This document shows, one piece after another, positions 26,504 to 34,844 of a DNA stretch of 64,000 bases. The translations under genes were made by a program, and so were the position numbers. A model generated the notes under the pieces. It was not told the DNA's origin. It saw only the letters and a list, made by a program, of their open reading frames with translations, and made no database searches. The stretch covers positions 1 to 64,000 of the forward strand of contig NZ_FOVP01000008.1 of the NCBI RefSeq assembly GCF_900115165.1, in the 5' to 3' direction. Source of the DNA: Roseovarius lutimaris. Lineage in GTDB: Bacteria > Pseudomonadota > Alphaproteobacteria > Rhodobacterales > Rhodobacteraceae. Position 1 is the first letter of the stretch, and every line of letters begins with the position of its first letter.

Positions 26504-27883
26504 CTATTTTTCAAGCGGCGTGCGCGGGGTGATGGCAAGCCATATCCCGTCGCGCCCGCGCACCGTGAGATGCGCCACCGGCATCGCCGGGCGCTCGGCC
26601 ACAAGCGCGAACCGGTAGGCCCGCACCAGCATGGCCAGCAAAAGCGGCCCCTCGATCATCGCGAACCCGGCACCGGGGCAGACCCGCTGACCGGCGGAAA
26701 ACGGCATATAGGCATTGCGCAGACAGGTCTTGCCGTTCTCGGTTTGAAACCGGTCCGGATCAAACCCGTCCGGATTGTCCCAGAGCCGCTCGTGACGGTG
26801 CAGATGCCAGGGGCTCAGCACAATCTGCGCGCCCGTCGGAATATCACGGTCACGAAAACGCTCGGGACAGGCGGTTTCGCGCACCATCATCGGCACCGGC
26901 GGATAAAGCCGCAGCGCCTCGCGAAAGACGTCTTTTGCCACCCTGAGACGCGCCATATCGCCAAATTCCGGGGGCCGCGATTGCAGGGCCCCCTGCGCCT
27001 CGGCGGCGGCCTTGTCCTGCCATTCGGGATGCATCGCCAACAGATATAGCGCCCAGGCCAGAGCAGAGGCGCTTGTTTCATGCCCGGCCAGAAAAAAGAT
27101 CGCCACCTGATCGACCATTTCTTCGGTCTCAAACCGCTGTCCGGTGACCGGATCGGCGGTGGTCATGATCTTGGTGGCAAGATCGTCGGGCGCGGTGCCT
27201 GCCGTGATCTCGTCCATCCGGGTTTCGGTCAGCGTGGTGATCAGCTGGCGAATGGCGCGGGCCGTCTGGCGGGTGCGGCGGCGGTGAAAGCGCGGGAACC
27301 AGCGCGGCAAGGGCACAAAGGCGGCAAGGTTTAGTACCGGTTGCGTGCGCTGATGGGCCCGAAACTGATCAAACACACGCGCGGCGACGGCGTTTTCAAT
27401 CGGGATCGAAAACAGCGTGCGAAAGATCACATCCGCCGCAACGTGGCTTGCTTCGGCCTCGATCTCGACCGGCTGGCCGGTTGCGAGCGGGGCAAGACGC
27501 GCCACCGCGCCCTCGCCCGCCTTGACCATGGCACCAAAGGTATCGCGCAGCCGCCCGCCCTCGAACGCCGGGTCGATGATGCGGCGCTGATGCTTCCAGA
27601 GATCGCCATTGGTGACAAAGACCGATTGCCCCAACAGCGGGCGCAGCCCCTCACCCACGCGATCGGATTTCGGAAAATCATCGGGCCGGTGTTTGAGGAT
27701 AAGGTCAACAAGCTCGGGCTGATTGCAAAGATACGAGCGAAAGAACGGCGTGCGAAACTCTGCCATCCAGGGGCGATAAAGCCGCGCAGGCTGGGCCGAG
27801 AGGATATCCTCGCGAAACAGCCGCAGATAACGCCAGAGTGACACTCGCCCGGAACGCGGTGTTGGTTTGGGCGGCAGGGTCAT
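26504..27883 (-). CDS. Cytochrome P450
   Basis: A 459-residue P450 monooxygenase of unknown substrate. The oxygen-binding I-helix motif is FFLAGHETSASAL, the ExxR pair is in FREALRLYPPVP, and the haem-thiolate loop is FSAGQRVCPGAGFAMIEG (FxxGxRxCxG with Cys ligand). No membrane anchor is seen. The ATG at 27883 has GAGGA upstream; a GTG at 27901 in the same frame overlaps the preceding gene. It lies 10 bases after the alpha/beta-hydrolase-like gene, so the two are probably co-transcribed. Redox partners are not encoded here. Confidence 0.92.
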   Translation of the reverse strand: MTLPPKPTPRSGRVSLWRYLRLFREDILSAQPARLYRPWMAEFRTPFFRSYLCNQPELVDLILKHRPDDFPKSDRVGEGLRPLLGQSVFVTNGDLWKHQRRIIDPAFEGGRLRDTFGAMVKAGEGAVARLAPLATGQPVEIEAEASHVAADVIFRTLFSIPIENAVAARVFDQFRAHQRTQPVLNLAAFVPLPRWFPRFHRRRTRQTARAIRQLITTLTETRMDEITAGTAPDDLATKIMTTADPVTGQRFETEEMVDQVAIFFLAGHETSASALAWALYLLAMHPEWQDKAAAEAQGALQSRPPEFGDMARLRVAKDVFREALRLYPPVPMMVRETACPERFRDRDIPTGAQIVLSPWHLHRHERLWDNPDGFDPDRFQTENGKTCLRNAYMPFSAGQRVCPGAGFAMIEGPLLLAMLVRAYRFALVAERPAMPVAHLTVRGRDGIWLAITPRTPLEK

Positions 27884-27893
27884 GGGGTTTTCC

Positions 27894-29102
27894 TCATGCA
27901 CTCATGCTTCGATAGCCCGAGGTCGGTCGCTCAATCCGGCTTTTGGAGGGGGCGCGACCGGCGTAGCGGGTGCCAAGAGTTTTCGGCCCGGCGGTGATCT
28001 GAAAGTAATCGTAGTCGCCGGGCCGGTCAAAGGCGCAGAGATACTGAAAATGCAGCCGGAAAAACCGCCAGCGCAGCGCCTTCCATCGTGCCGGACTCAG
28101 GGTCTGGGAAAAGGCAGCAGAGAGCACCAGAGGCCAGCGTTTGTTATCAGGGGCAACGCCGGTGACGGCGACCGGATCGCAAAGCGCAAAGGCGCAGCCA
28201 TCGCCGGGCGCGGTGACATCGACCCATGTCAGGTCACGGCGCGCCGAGAGATACGCCAGATCGGCGCGCAGCCGGTCCGCGCGCGGCAGGAAGGATACCA
28301 TCGGCACCACCTGCCCCAGCGACAGGAACGACAGCACCGGGCCATCCTCGGGCACCCGGCCCGAGCGGATCAGATCGGCCAGAATCGACACCCCGAGATG
28401 CGCACCAGAGGAATGGCCAACCACCAGCACCTCGTCGCTGTCTTGCGTCAGCGCCTCGGCAATCTCGGTGGCAAACTCGGCCATGCGCGCCTCAAGCTCG
28501 GGCGGGTTGGCGCCCAGATAGCGGGCCGAATAGGCATAATCATGCATCAGGTAATAGGCGAAAAACCGGCCATCCATGCGCCGGAACCATTCCAGCACCA
28601 CGGGCACCACCACAAGTCCGCCCCAGACGCCCCATGGCAGCCATAGGGCAAGGAGGCGCCCCAGCCCCCAGGCCAGCAAAAGCGCCAGCATCAGTTGCAC
28701 GATCAGAAAGCCGACCGGATAAAGCGCCGCGATCACCGGCCCCTTACGCAGCCGTATCAGCCGAAAAAGCGCGCCAGAACCGATATAGGTCGCCGCCGTG
28801 CGCGTCATTTGCAGATAGGTCGCGATGATCCCGCGCGCCATGCTGTCTTTGACAATATCGGACCAGACCAGCACCGCGAAATCGCTTTGCACCTCGGTGC
28901 CGTCGATTGCCGCCTGCACGCTCCAGCCGAACCGCGTACCGGGCGCCCCCGGCACAAGCGCCATGTCATAGCCCGACACCCCTGCCTGCGCGGCGCTTTC
29001 CTTGCGGTAAAGCTCGCGGTAGCGACGCGGCGGAATGGGATCATATCCCGGAATGTAAAACACGCGCCTGCGGCGCACTTCGGGGGTTTGGGGGCTGCTC
29101 AT
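27894..29102 (-). CDS. Membrane-associated alpha/beta-hydrolase-like protein of unknown function
   Basis: A 402-residue protein I cannot name. It starts with VFYIPGYDPIPPRRYRELYRK, has two membrane helices in the middle (about residues 125-170, rich in Leu/Ala/Trp), and then a serine-hydrolase nucleophile elbow GHSSG in VLVVGHSSGAHLGVSILADL. An upstream YIPGYD loop could serve as the oxyanion region. A lipid or ester substrate is plausible but is inference. It is immediately upstream of the P450 gene (10 bases) and probably expressed with it. Confidence 0.72.
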   Translation of the reverse strand: MSSPQTPEVRRRRVFYIPGYDPIPPRRYRELYRKESAAQAGVSGYDMALVPGAPGTRFGWSVQAAIDGTEVQSDFAVLVWSDIVKDSMARGIIATYLQMTRTAATYIGSGALFRLIRLRKGPVIAALYPVGFLIVQLMLALLLAWGLGRLLALWLPWGVWGGLVVVPVVLEWFRRMDGRFFAYYLMHDYAYSARYLGANPPELEARMAEFATEIAEALTQDSDEVLVVGHSSGAHLGVSILADLIRSGRVPEDGPVLSFLSLGQVVPMVSFLPRADRLRADLAYLSARRDLTWVDVTAPGDGCAFALCDPVAVTGVAPDNKRWPLVLSAAFSQTLSPARWKALRWRFFRLHFQYLCAFDRPGDYDYFQITAGPKTLGTRYAGRAPSKSRIERPTSGYRSMSA

Positions 29103-29156
29103 ACCTTACCTCTTGCACAGGCAAGCCTAGCGCAGGATTTTGGCAAGAGTAAGGTC

Positions 29157-29918
29157 TTATCCAAGCACCGCAAGCGCCGGGAAGACCTCAAGCAGCCAGA
29201 AGGAAAACGCCGAAAAGCCGCCGGTCAGCATCAACAGGCCAATCGTCCAGAGCAACAGGCCCATCACCCGCTCGATCTGTTCCATGTGGCGTTTCATCCA
29301 GCCCATAAGCCCGGTCAGGCGCGGCAGGAAGGCCGCCACCAGAAGGAACGGCACCCCAAGGCCGATGGCATAGATCGCCAAGAGCGTCGTGCCGCGCGCA
29401 ACATTGCCCTCCGAGGCCGCCAGCGACAGGATCGCGCCAAGTTGCGGGCCGATGCAGGGCGTCCAGCCAAAGGCAAAGGCAAGGCCCAGAACATAGGCCC
29501 CAAAGGACGATCCGCCCCGATCCCCGGCATCAATCCGCGCCTCGCGATCCAGAAAGGAAATCCGGTAGACTCCGATGAAATGCGCCCCAAAGACCATCAC
29601 AAGAATACCCGCTATCGTATTGAAATAGCTTTGATATTGCAAGAAAACCGTGCCAATGGCCGAGGCCGTGAAGCCAAGGAACAAGAACACCGTCGAGAGG
29701 CCGAGAACGAAGAACAAGGCCGGTATCACCGCGCGCGCCCGCGCGCCGGACCTGTCGGATGCATCGGACAACTCGTTCAGGCTGACCCCACTCATATAGG
29801 CGAGGTAAGGCGGTACGATCGGCAGCACACAGGGGCTGAGAAATGAGATGATTCCGGCCACCAGGGCCACGATCATCGCGGGCATAAGGCCTGCGTCTAT
29901 AATTTCGATTCCAAACAT
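29157..29918 (-). CDS. ccdA: Cytochrome c biogenesis protein CcdA
   Basis: A 253-residue, six-helix membrane protein that carries reducing equivalents from thioredoxin across the inner membrane for cytochrome c maturation. The paired redox cysteines are in FLSPCVLPIVPPYLAYMSG and FGWTPCIGPQLGAIL, the hallmark of the family. ATG at 29918 (MFGIEIIDAG) is the common family start; upstream in-frame starts add an arginine-rich leader without a clear ribosome-binding site. It is divergent from the TusA-like gene. Confidence 0.93.
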   Translation of the reverse strand: MFGIEIIDAGLMPAMIVALVAGIISFLSPCVLPIVPPYLAYMSGVSLNELSDASDRSGARARAVIPALFFVLGLSTVFLFLGFTASAIGTVFLQYQSYFNTIAGILVMVFGAHFIGVYRISFLDREARIDAGDRGGSSFGAYVLGLAFAFGWTPCIGPQLGAILSLAASEGNVARGTTLLAIYAIGLGVPFLLVAAFLPRLTGLMGWMKRHMEQIERVMGLLLWTIGLLMLTGGFSAFSFWLLEVFPALAVLG

Positions 29919-30011
29919 ACCCCGTGACATAGCCCGTTCGCGCCCGCGCGTCACCCGGCATTGCGTCACATCCTTGTGGACAGGTTGTAACAAGGCCGCT
30001 ATCTGGCAGGT

Positions 30012-30239
30012 ATGACACCGAAAGACACGCTTGATGCCACCGGGCTTTTATGCCCCCTGCCCGTTCTGAAACTACGCAAGCGATTGAAATCGCTTGGCGT
30101 TGGCGATCTGATTGCAATGCAGGCCGATGATCCGGCGGCCATCATTGATGTGCCGCATTTCTGCGCCGAGGCCGGGCATGACCTTGTCGAGGCCAAAGAG
30201 TCGGGCGGCGTGCAGACCTATATCATCCGCAAATCCTAA
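30012..30239 (+). CDS. TusA-family sulfurtransferase
   Basis: A 75-residue protein with the diagnostic N-terminal motif LDATGLLCPLPVLKLRKRL; the Cys of CPxP carries persulfide sulfur. The rest (GDLIAMQADDPAAIIDVPHF, AGHDLVEAKESGG) follows the TusA fold. It may supply sulfur for tRNA thiolation or other carriers; family members differ in partner. It stands alone, divergent from ccdA and convergent with rne, with a hairpin terminator between. Confidence 0.92.
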   Translation: MTPKDTLDATGLLCPLPVLKLRKRLKSLGVGDLIAMQADDPAAIIDVPHFCAEAGHDLVEAKESGGVQTYIIRKS

Positions 30240-30253
30240 AGCCCGCCAACGCG

Positions 30254-30283
30254 AAACGCCGCGCTTTTCAGGGCGCGGCGTTT
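30254..30283. terminator. Hairpin between convergent tusA-like and rne genes
   Basis: AAACGCCGCGC and GCGCGGCGTTT form an 11-bp inverted repeat around an 8-base loop. It can act in both directions because the stem ends in A/T runs. It follows the TusA-like stop by 14 bases. Confidence 0.75.
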
Positions 30284-30331
30284 GCATGTCTTAGATCAGG
30301 CGCCTTGGCTTAGAGTATCCGTCTTGATTTC

Positions 30332-30378
30332 GCATGTTCGAGAAGCTCAAAACCGCTTCCCACTTTTGAGCAACATGC
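30332..30378. repeat. Composite hairpin element just downstream of rne
   Basis: GCATGTT/AACATGC forms an outer stem and GCTCAAAA/TTTTGAGC an inner stem, with six unpaired bases on one side. The loop contains CCGCTTCCCAC. The sequence resembles the GCTCAAAAGTGG-type mobile intergenic hairpins common in alphaproteobacteria. Only one copy is seen here. It ends two bases from the rne stop codon. Confidence 0.5.
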
Positions 30379-30379
30379 T

Positions 30380-33097
30380 CTAGCCGCCAAGCGACCACCA
30401 GCCACGGCGTTTGGGCTTGGTGTCTTCCTTTGCGACCTCCTCAACCACCGGTGCCGGGGCTGGTTCGGGCTCTGGCGTGATCGCAGCCGGTTCCGGCTCC
30501 GGGGCTGGCTCGGGCTCTGGCGTGACCGCAACCGGTTCCGGCTCCGGGGTCGTCGGCTCGGGTTCTGGGGCGACCATCGCGGGCGCTTCGGTCGCGGGGT
30601 CCTCTGGCGCGATTTCACCAGTATCGACGGCGTCGGCTTCGGGTGCCGCCTCCGCGACAGGCTCTTTCTTCTTGCGCGGCGCCCGGGTACGTTTGGGCTT
30701 TACGGGCTCTGCCTCGGCGGCGGGCGCGTCCGTTTCTGCTGCGACCGCGTCGGGCTCGGCTTCAGCCGCCTTCGGCTCGGGCTTTTTGCGGGGCTTGCGT
30801 GTGCGCTTGGGCTTGGGCTTTTCCTCGGCCTCGGGCGCAGCCTCGGCAGTGGGTTCGGCGGCTTGCTCTGCGGGTTTCGCATCCGCCTCGGGGGCGGCCT
30901 CTTCGCTTACAGCGCCATTTTCACCGTTTTCGCCATTCTCATCCTGACCATTACCGCCGGATTTGGACCGCCGTCGCCGCCGACGACGGCGCTTTTTCGG
31001 CTTGTCGCCATCCTCATTGCCGTTGGTGGCCTCATCATTGGGGGCCTTGGTGTCCGCCTCAGCCTCGTCCGCCGCCACATCCGCTGTGACCTCGTCTTCG
31101 GGGTCATCCATCAACGAGCTGTTAGCCGAGACAAATTGCGGCACAACCATTTCGGGCACGGCGCGGGTTGCGGTCTTGAATTTCTCAAGCGTGAAATCAG
31201 GGCTGACAAGCATCGGGTCGCCCTCGATGCGCACCGACAGACCATAGCGGGTTTCGATCCCGGCCACATGCTCGCGCTTCTGGTTCATCAGATAGTTGGC
31301 AATGCCCACCGGACATTTCACCAGAACCTCGCGCGAGCGGCGGCGCACGCCCTCTTCTTCAATCTGACGCAGGATCGACAGCGCAAGGTTGTCATCCGAG
31401 CGGATAAGACCGGTGCCATGACAGGCCGGGCACGGCTGGGTCGTGGCCTCGATCATGCCGGGGCGCAGACGCTGGCGCGACATTTCCATCAGGCCAAAGC
31501 CGGAAATCCGGCCAACCTGAATGCGCGCGCGGTCGGTCTTGAGCTTGTCTTTCATGCGCTTTTCGACGGCCGTGTTGTTGCGACGCTCGTCCATGTCGAT
31601 AAAGTCGATGACGATCAGACCGGCCAGATCGCGCAGCCGCAGTTGGCGGGCGACCTCATCGGCGGCCTCAAGGTTGGTCTTGGTCGCGGTGTCCTCGATC
31701 GAGCCTTCCTTGGTGGCACGACCGGAATTGACGTCGATGGCGACAAGCGCCTCGGTCACGCCGATCACGATATAGCCGCCGGATTTGAGCTGAACCGTGG
31801 GGTTGAACATGCCCGAGAGATAGGATTCGACCTGATGGCGGGCGAAAAGCGGCTGTTGGTCGACGTAGTGTTTCACGTTCTTGGCATGGGACGGCATGAT
31901 CATTTTCATGAAGTCCTTGGCGATGCGATAGCCGCGCTCGCCTTCCACCAGAACCTCGTCGATCTCGCGGTTGTACAAGTCGCGGATCGAGCGTTTGATC
32001 AGATCGCCCTCTTCGTAAATCTTGGCGGGCGCGATGGATTTCAGCGTCAGCTCGCGGATCTGCTCCCAGAGCCGCTGAAGATATTCGTAATCGCGCTTGA
32101 TTTCGGCCTTGGTGCGTTTGGCCCCGGCAGTGCGCACGATAAGACCAGCGCCGGTCGGCACGTCGATCTCATTGGCGATTTCCTTGAGCTTCTTGCGATC
32201 CACCGCATTGGTGATCTTGCGGCTGATCCCGCCGCCACGTGCGGTGTTGGGCATCAACACACAATAGCGACCGGCAAGGCTAAGGTATGTGGTCAGCGCC
32301 GCGCCCTTGTTGCCGCGCTCTTCCTTGACAACCTGCACCAGAAGGATCTGGCGCACCTTGACCACTTCCTGGATCTTGTAGCGGCGCGGGCGCGGTTTGC
32401 GCACCGGGCGGATATCTTCGCTGTCGTCTTCGTCGGCAACCGATTCGATCTCGGCATCGCGCGATGAGTGATCGCGGGCTTTCTCGCCGTTGTCCTCGTC
32501 GTCGCCATCATCATCGCCGACTTCGCTCTCGCTGGCCTGATCGGCTGCGGGCGCGATGTCTTGGGTTTCGGTGACGTCCGGGGCCTCTGCGGTATCGCCG
32601 TCCGGCTCTTCCACGGGGGTTTCGCCAACCCGCTCCATCGGCGACGACCCCTCTTCGCCCTCGCCCTCAAGGTCGATGGTTTCCATGCCGGAAATCTCGG
32701 CATTCACCACCGCATCATCGGATTTGGTGGTCTCTGCCTTGCTGCGCGACCGCGAGCGCGACCGGGTGCGGCGCTTGGGCTTTTCGTCTTCTTCTTTTTG
32801 CGCCTCGGCATAGGCACGTTCTTCTTCCATCAGGGCCTCGCGGTCAGCGACCGGGATCTGATAGTAATCGGGATGAATTTCCGAGAAGGCGAGAAAGCCG
32901 TGGCGATTGCCGCCATAATCAATGAACGCCGCCTGAAGCGACGGTTCGACCCGGGTAACCTTTGCTAGATAGATATTGCCTGCAAGTTGGCGTTTGTTTT
33001 CGGATTCAAAATCAAATTCCTCAACCTTGTTTCCGTCGACCACCACAACGCGGGTTTCTTCCGCGTGGGTGGCATCAATGAGCATTTTCTTAGCCAT
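30380..33097 (-). CDS. rne: Ribonuclease E/G family endoribonuclease
   Basis: A 905-residue RNase E. It has an S1 domain (GNIYLAKVTRVEPSLQAAF, FIDYGGNRHGFLAFSEI) followed by a long acidic and Arg/Ser-rich insertion (about 110-240). The catalytic core then has GLIVRTAG, GGYIVIGVTEALVAIDVNSG, IVIDFIDM and the zinc link CPACHGTG. A disordered C-terminal tail rich in Pro, Glu, Ala and basic RRRRRR-like clusters is the expected degradosome scaffold. ATG at 33097 (MAKKMLIDATHAEE) is the normal start; nine in-frame residues upstream are atypical. It works in mRNA decay and rRNA processing. The tail includes a 45-bp tandem repeat. Confidence 0.93.
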   Translation of the reverse strand: MAKKMLIDATHAEETRVVVVDGNKVEEFDFESENKRQLAGNIYLAKVTRVEPSLQAAFIDYGGNRHGFLAFSEIHPDYYQIPVADREALMEEERAYAEAQKEEDEKPKRRTRSRSRSRSKAETTKSDDAVVNAEISGMETIDLEGEGEEGSSPMERVGETPVEEPDGDTAEAPDVTETQDIAPAADQASESEVGDDDGDDEDNGEKARDHSSRDAEIESVADEDDSEDIRPVRKPRPRRYKIQEVVKVRQILLVQVVKEERGNKGAALTTYLSLAGRYCVLMPNTARGGGISRKITNAVDRKKLKEIANEIDVPTGAGLIVRTAGAKRTKAEIKRDYEYLQRLWEQIRELTLKSIAPAKIYEEGDLIKRSIRDLYNREIDEVLVEGERGYRIAKDFMKMIMPSHAKNVKHYVDQQPLFARHQVESYLSGMFNPTVQLKSGGYIVIGVTEALVAIDVNSGRATKEGSIEDTATKTNLEAADEVARQLRLRDLAGLIVIDFIDMDERRNNTAVEKRMKDKLKTDRARIQVGRISGFGLMEMSRQRLRPGMIEATTQPCPACHGTGLIRSDDNLALSILRQIEEEGVRRRSREVLVKCPVGIANYLMNQKREHVAGIETRYGLSVRIEGDPMLVSPDFTLEKFKTATRAVPEMVVPQFVSANSSLMDDPEDEVTADVAADEAEADTKAPNDEATNGNEDGDKPKKRRRRRRRRSKSGGNGQDENGENGENGAVSEEAAPEADAKPAEQAAEPTAEAAPEAEEKPKPKRTRKPRKKPEPKAAEAEPDAVAAETDAPAAEAEPVKPKRTRAPRKKKEPVAEAAPEADAVDTGEIAPEDPATEAPAMVAPEPEPTTPEPEPVAVTPEPEPAPEPEPAAITPEPEPAPAPVVEEVAKEDTKPKRRGWWSLGG
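30462..30551 (-). repeat. 45-bp tandem repeat in the RNase E tail
   Basis: Two adjacent copies of a 45-base unit encode a Pro-Glu-Pro-rich 15-residue repeat (about AVTPEPEPAPEPEPA) near the C-terminus of RNase E. Copies differ at only a few bases, which suggests recent duplication or ongoing slippage. Confidence 0.75.
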
Positions 33098-33503
33098 GTT
33101 TTCCGTTTGCATCGTGGCGCACACACCTGCCCCAGAAGGGCGGCGCGTTGCGGGCGATGTCTGATAAGGGCGATAGCGCGTGCGCAGCCAAGGGGCCCTG
33201 TATCGGCCCCGGCTTTGACGTTTTGATGTGTCGCGCGCTGCATCGCGGTTCTTTTACTCCGGCACCTGTTGGAGTGCCAATTCAGGGCCTGACCAACCTG
33301 GCATTCAGGGATCAGGCGTGTATTTGGCCCCTTTACGAGGCCCAATCGGTCTATTGGGAACTGCGGGATATCATCCTAGGCACGCACCCAATAGCGAAAC
33401 TCTCTCGGAGGTTGCATCACGATGCATGTCTCCATTCGGGTACACTAAAGCGTCACACAGAGGAATTACAATGGAGAAAATGCGATTCCGCGCGAATGAA
33501 CGC
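33098..33503. other. Intergenic region and probable long rne leader
   Basis: About 400 bases lie between rne and dctD, both read on the minus strand. No gene is supported. It contains a GGGGCC/GGCCCC hairpin near 33193-33211 on the upstream side of rne. A long 5' untranslated region for rne is plausible because RNase E genes are often autoregulated through one, but no specific element was recognised. Confidence 0.35.
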
Positions 33504-34838
33504 TCAGAGATAATCCGAGCGTTGCAGCGCATATTTCGCCATTTTTTCATTCAGGGTGCGGCGCGGCAGGCAGAGTTCCTCCATCACTGCCGCAATCGAC
33601 CCTTTGTGGCGGCGCATGGTGTTGTCGATCAGCATCCTCTCGAACGCCTCGACATATTCCTTGAGCGGCTTGCCCTCGGTGGTCATCACCGGTTGCATGT
33701 CCTGATGATCCGATATCAGCAGCGAGGCGATGGTGCCGCTGCCCCGGCGCGATTGCAGCACCGCGCGCTCGGCGACGTTGAAAAGCTGGCGCACATTGCC
33801 CGGCCAGGGCGCCTGCAAAAGCTGGGTCGCCTCCTGCGCCGAGACCTGCGGCGCGTCGCAGCCATAATCATCGGCAAACTGATCGCTGAACCGGGTGAAC
33901 AGCGTCAGGATATCTTCGCCCCGCTGGCGCAGCGGCGGCAGGGTGATGCGCAGCGACGCCAATCGGTAAAACAGATCAGGGCGAAGCGCGTCTTCACAGG
34001 TGCGCCCCTCGTCCTGCATGTTGGAAATCGCGACAATACGGGTTTCGGGCGGCGTGCCATCGTCATTGATATGGGTCAGAAGACGGGCCTGCGCCGCCTC
34101 GGAGAGGGATTCGATATCCTCAAGCACGAGCGTGCCGCCGCGCGCCTCTTCGACCGCGGGCAACTGGGTGTCTTCGGGGTGCATCGGGCCGAACAGCCGC
34201 TTGATCAGCGCCTCTTCCTCGAACGCGGCGCAGGAGACGGTGACAAACTTTTTGCCTGCCCGTGCGCCGACCGCATGAAGCGCGTGCGCCACAAGGGTCT
34301 TGCCGGTGCCGGTCTCGCCCTCGATCAGAACGTGACCATCGGCCTGCCCCAGATCAAGAATATCCTCTTTCAGCCGCTCCATCGCCTGGCTGGTGCCGAT
34401 CAGCTTTTTCATGAGCTGGCCGCCATCCGACAGCTCTTTGCGCAACGCGCGGCTATCAAGCGTCATGCGGCGCGCCTGCGTGGCCTTTTTGGCCAGTTCG
34501 GTCATGCGATCCGGGTTGAACGGCTTTTCCAGGAAATCAAACGCCCCGATGCGCATCGCCTCGACCGCCATCGGCACATCGCCATGCCCGGTGATCATGA
34601 TCACCGGCAGGCTTGAATCCGCCCCCATCAGCTTTTTGAGGAACTGCATGCCATCCATGCCCGGCATCTTGATGTCGGTGACCACGATGCCCGGATAATC
34701 CACCCCCAGAGATTTCAACGCCTCTTCGGCGCTTGGAAAGGCCTCGGTGTCATAGCCTGACAGGGCCAGCCACTGGCTGATCGACTGACGCATGTCTTTT
34801 TCGTCGTCAACAATCGCAATCTTCATCGCACTTGGCAT
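33504..34838 (-). CDS. dctD: DctD-like response regulator with degenerate sigma-54 AAA+ domain
   Basis: A 444-residue NtrC-family regulator. The receiver (residues 5-120) has the phospho-Asp D55 in VVTDIKMPG and the Lys of FLEKPF. The AAA+ domain has Walker A GETGTGKT (174-181) and DLFYRL downstream, and the C-terminal Fis-type HTH reads GSIAAVMEELCLPRRTLNEK. The segment between them is abnormal: where NtrC-type proteins have ELFGHE-x-GAFTGA, this reads KRLFGPMHPEDTQLP, and Walker B reads LVLED instead of LFLDE. The sigma-54 contact loop is therefore missing. It follows dctB by 6 bases and should receive phosphate from it; C4-dicarboxylate sensing is inferred from family. Confidence 0.85.
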   Translation of the reverse strand: MPSAMKIAIVDDEKDMRQSISQWLALSGYDTEAFPSAEEALKSLGVDYPGIVVTDIKMPGMDGMQFLKKLMGADSSLPVIMITGHGDVPMAVEAMRIGAFDFLEKPFNPDRMTELAKKATQARRMTLDSRALRKELSDGGQLMKKLIGTSQAMERLKEDILDLGQADGHVLIEGETGTGKTLVAHALHAVGARAGKKFVTVSCAAFEEEALIKRLFGPMHPEDTQLPAVEEARGGTLVLEDIESLSEAAQARLLTHINDDGTPPETRIVAISNMQDEGRTCEDALRPDLFYRLASLRITLPPLRQRGEDILTLFTRFSDQFADDYGCDAPQVSAQEATQLLQAPWPGNVRQLFNVAERAVLQSRRGSGTIASLLISDHQDMQPVMTTEGKPLKEYVEAFERMLIDNTMRRHKGSIAAVMEELCLPRRTLNEKMAKYALQRSDYL

Positions 34839-34844
34839 TCTATA

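Noticed and set aside
30863-32467. 534-residue open frame on the plus strand
   Set aside because: It is antisense to the conserved RNase E core, has no ribosome-binding site or family resemblance, and is a by-product of high GC.
33228-34616. 462-residue plus-strand frame over dctD and the intergenic region
   Set aside because: Most of it is antisense to dctD; the part in the intergenic region has no supporting signal.
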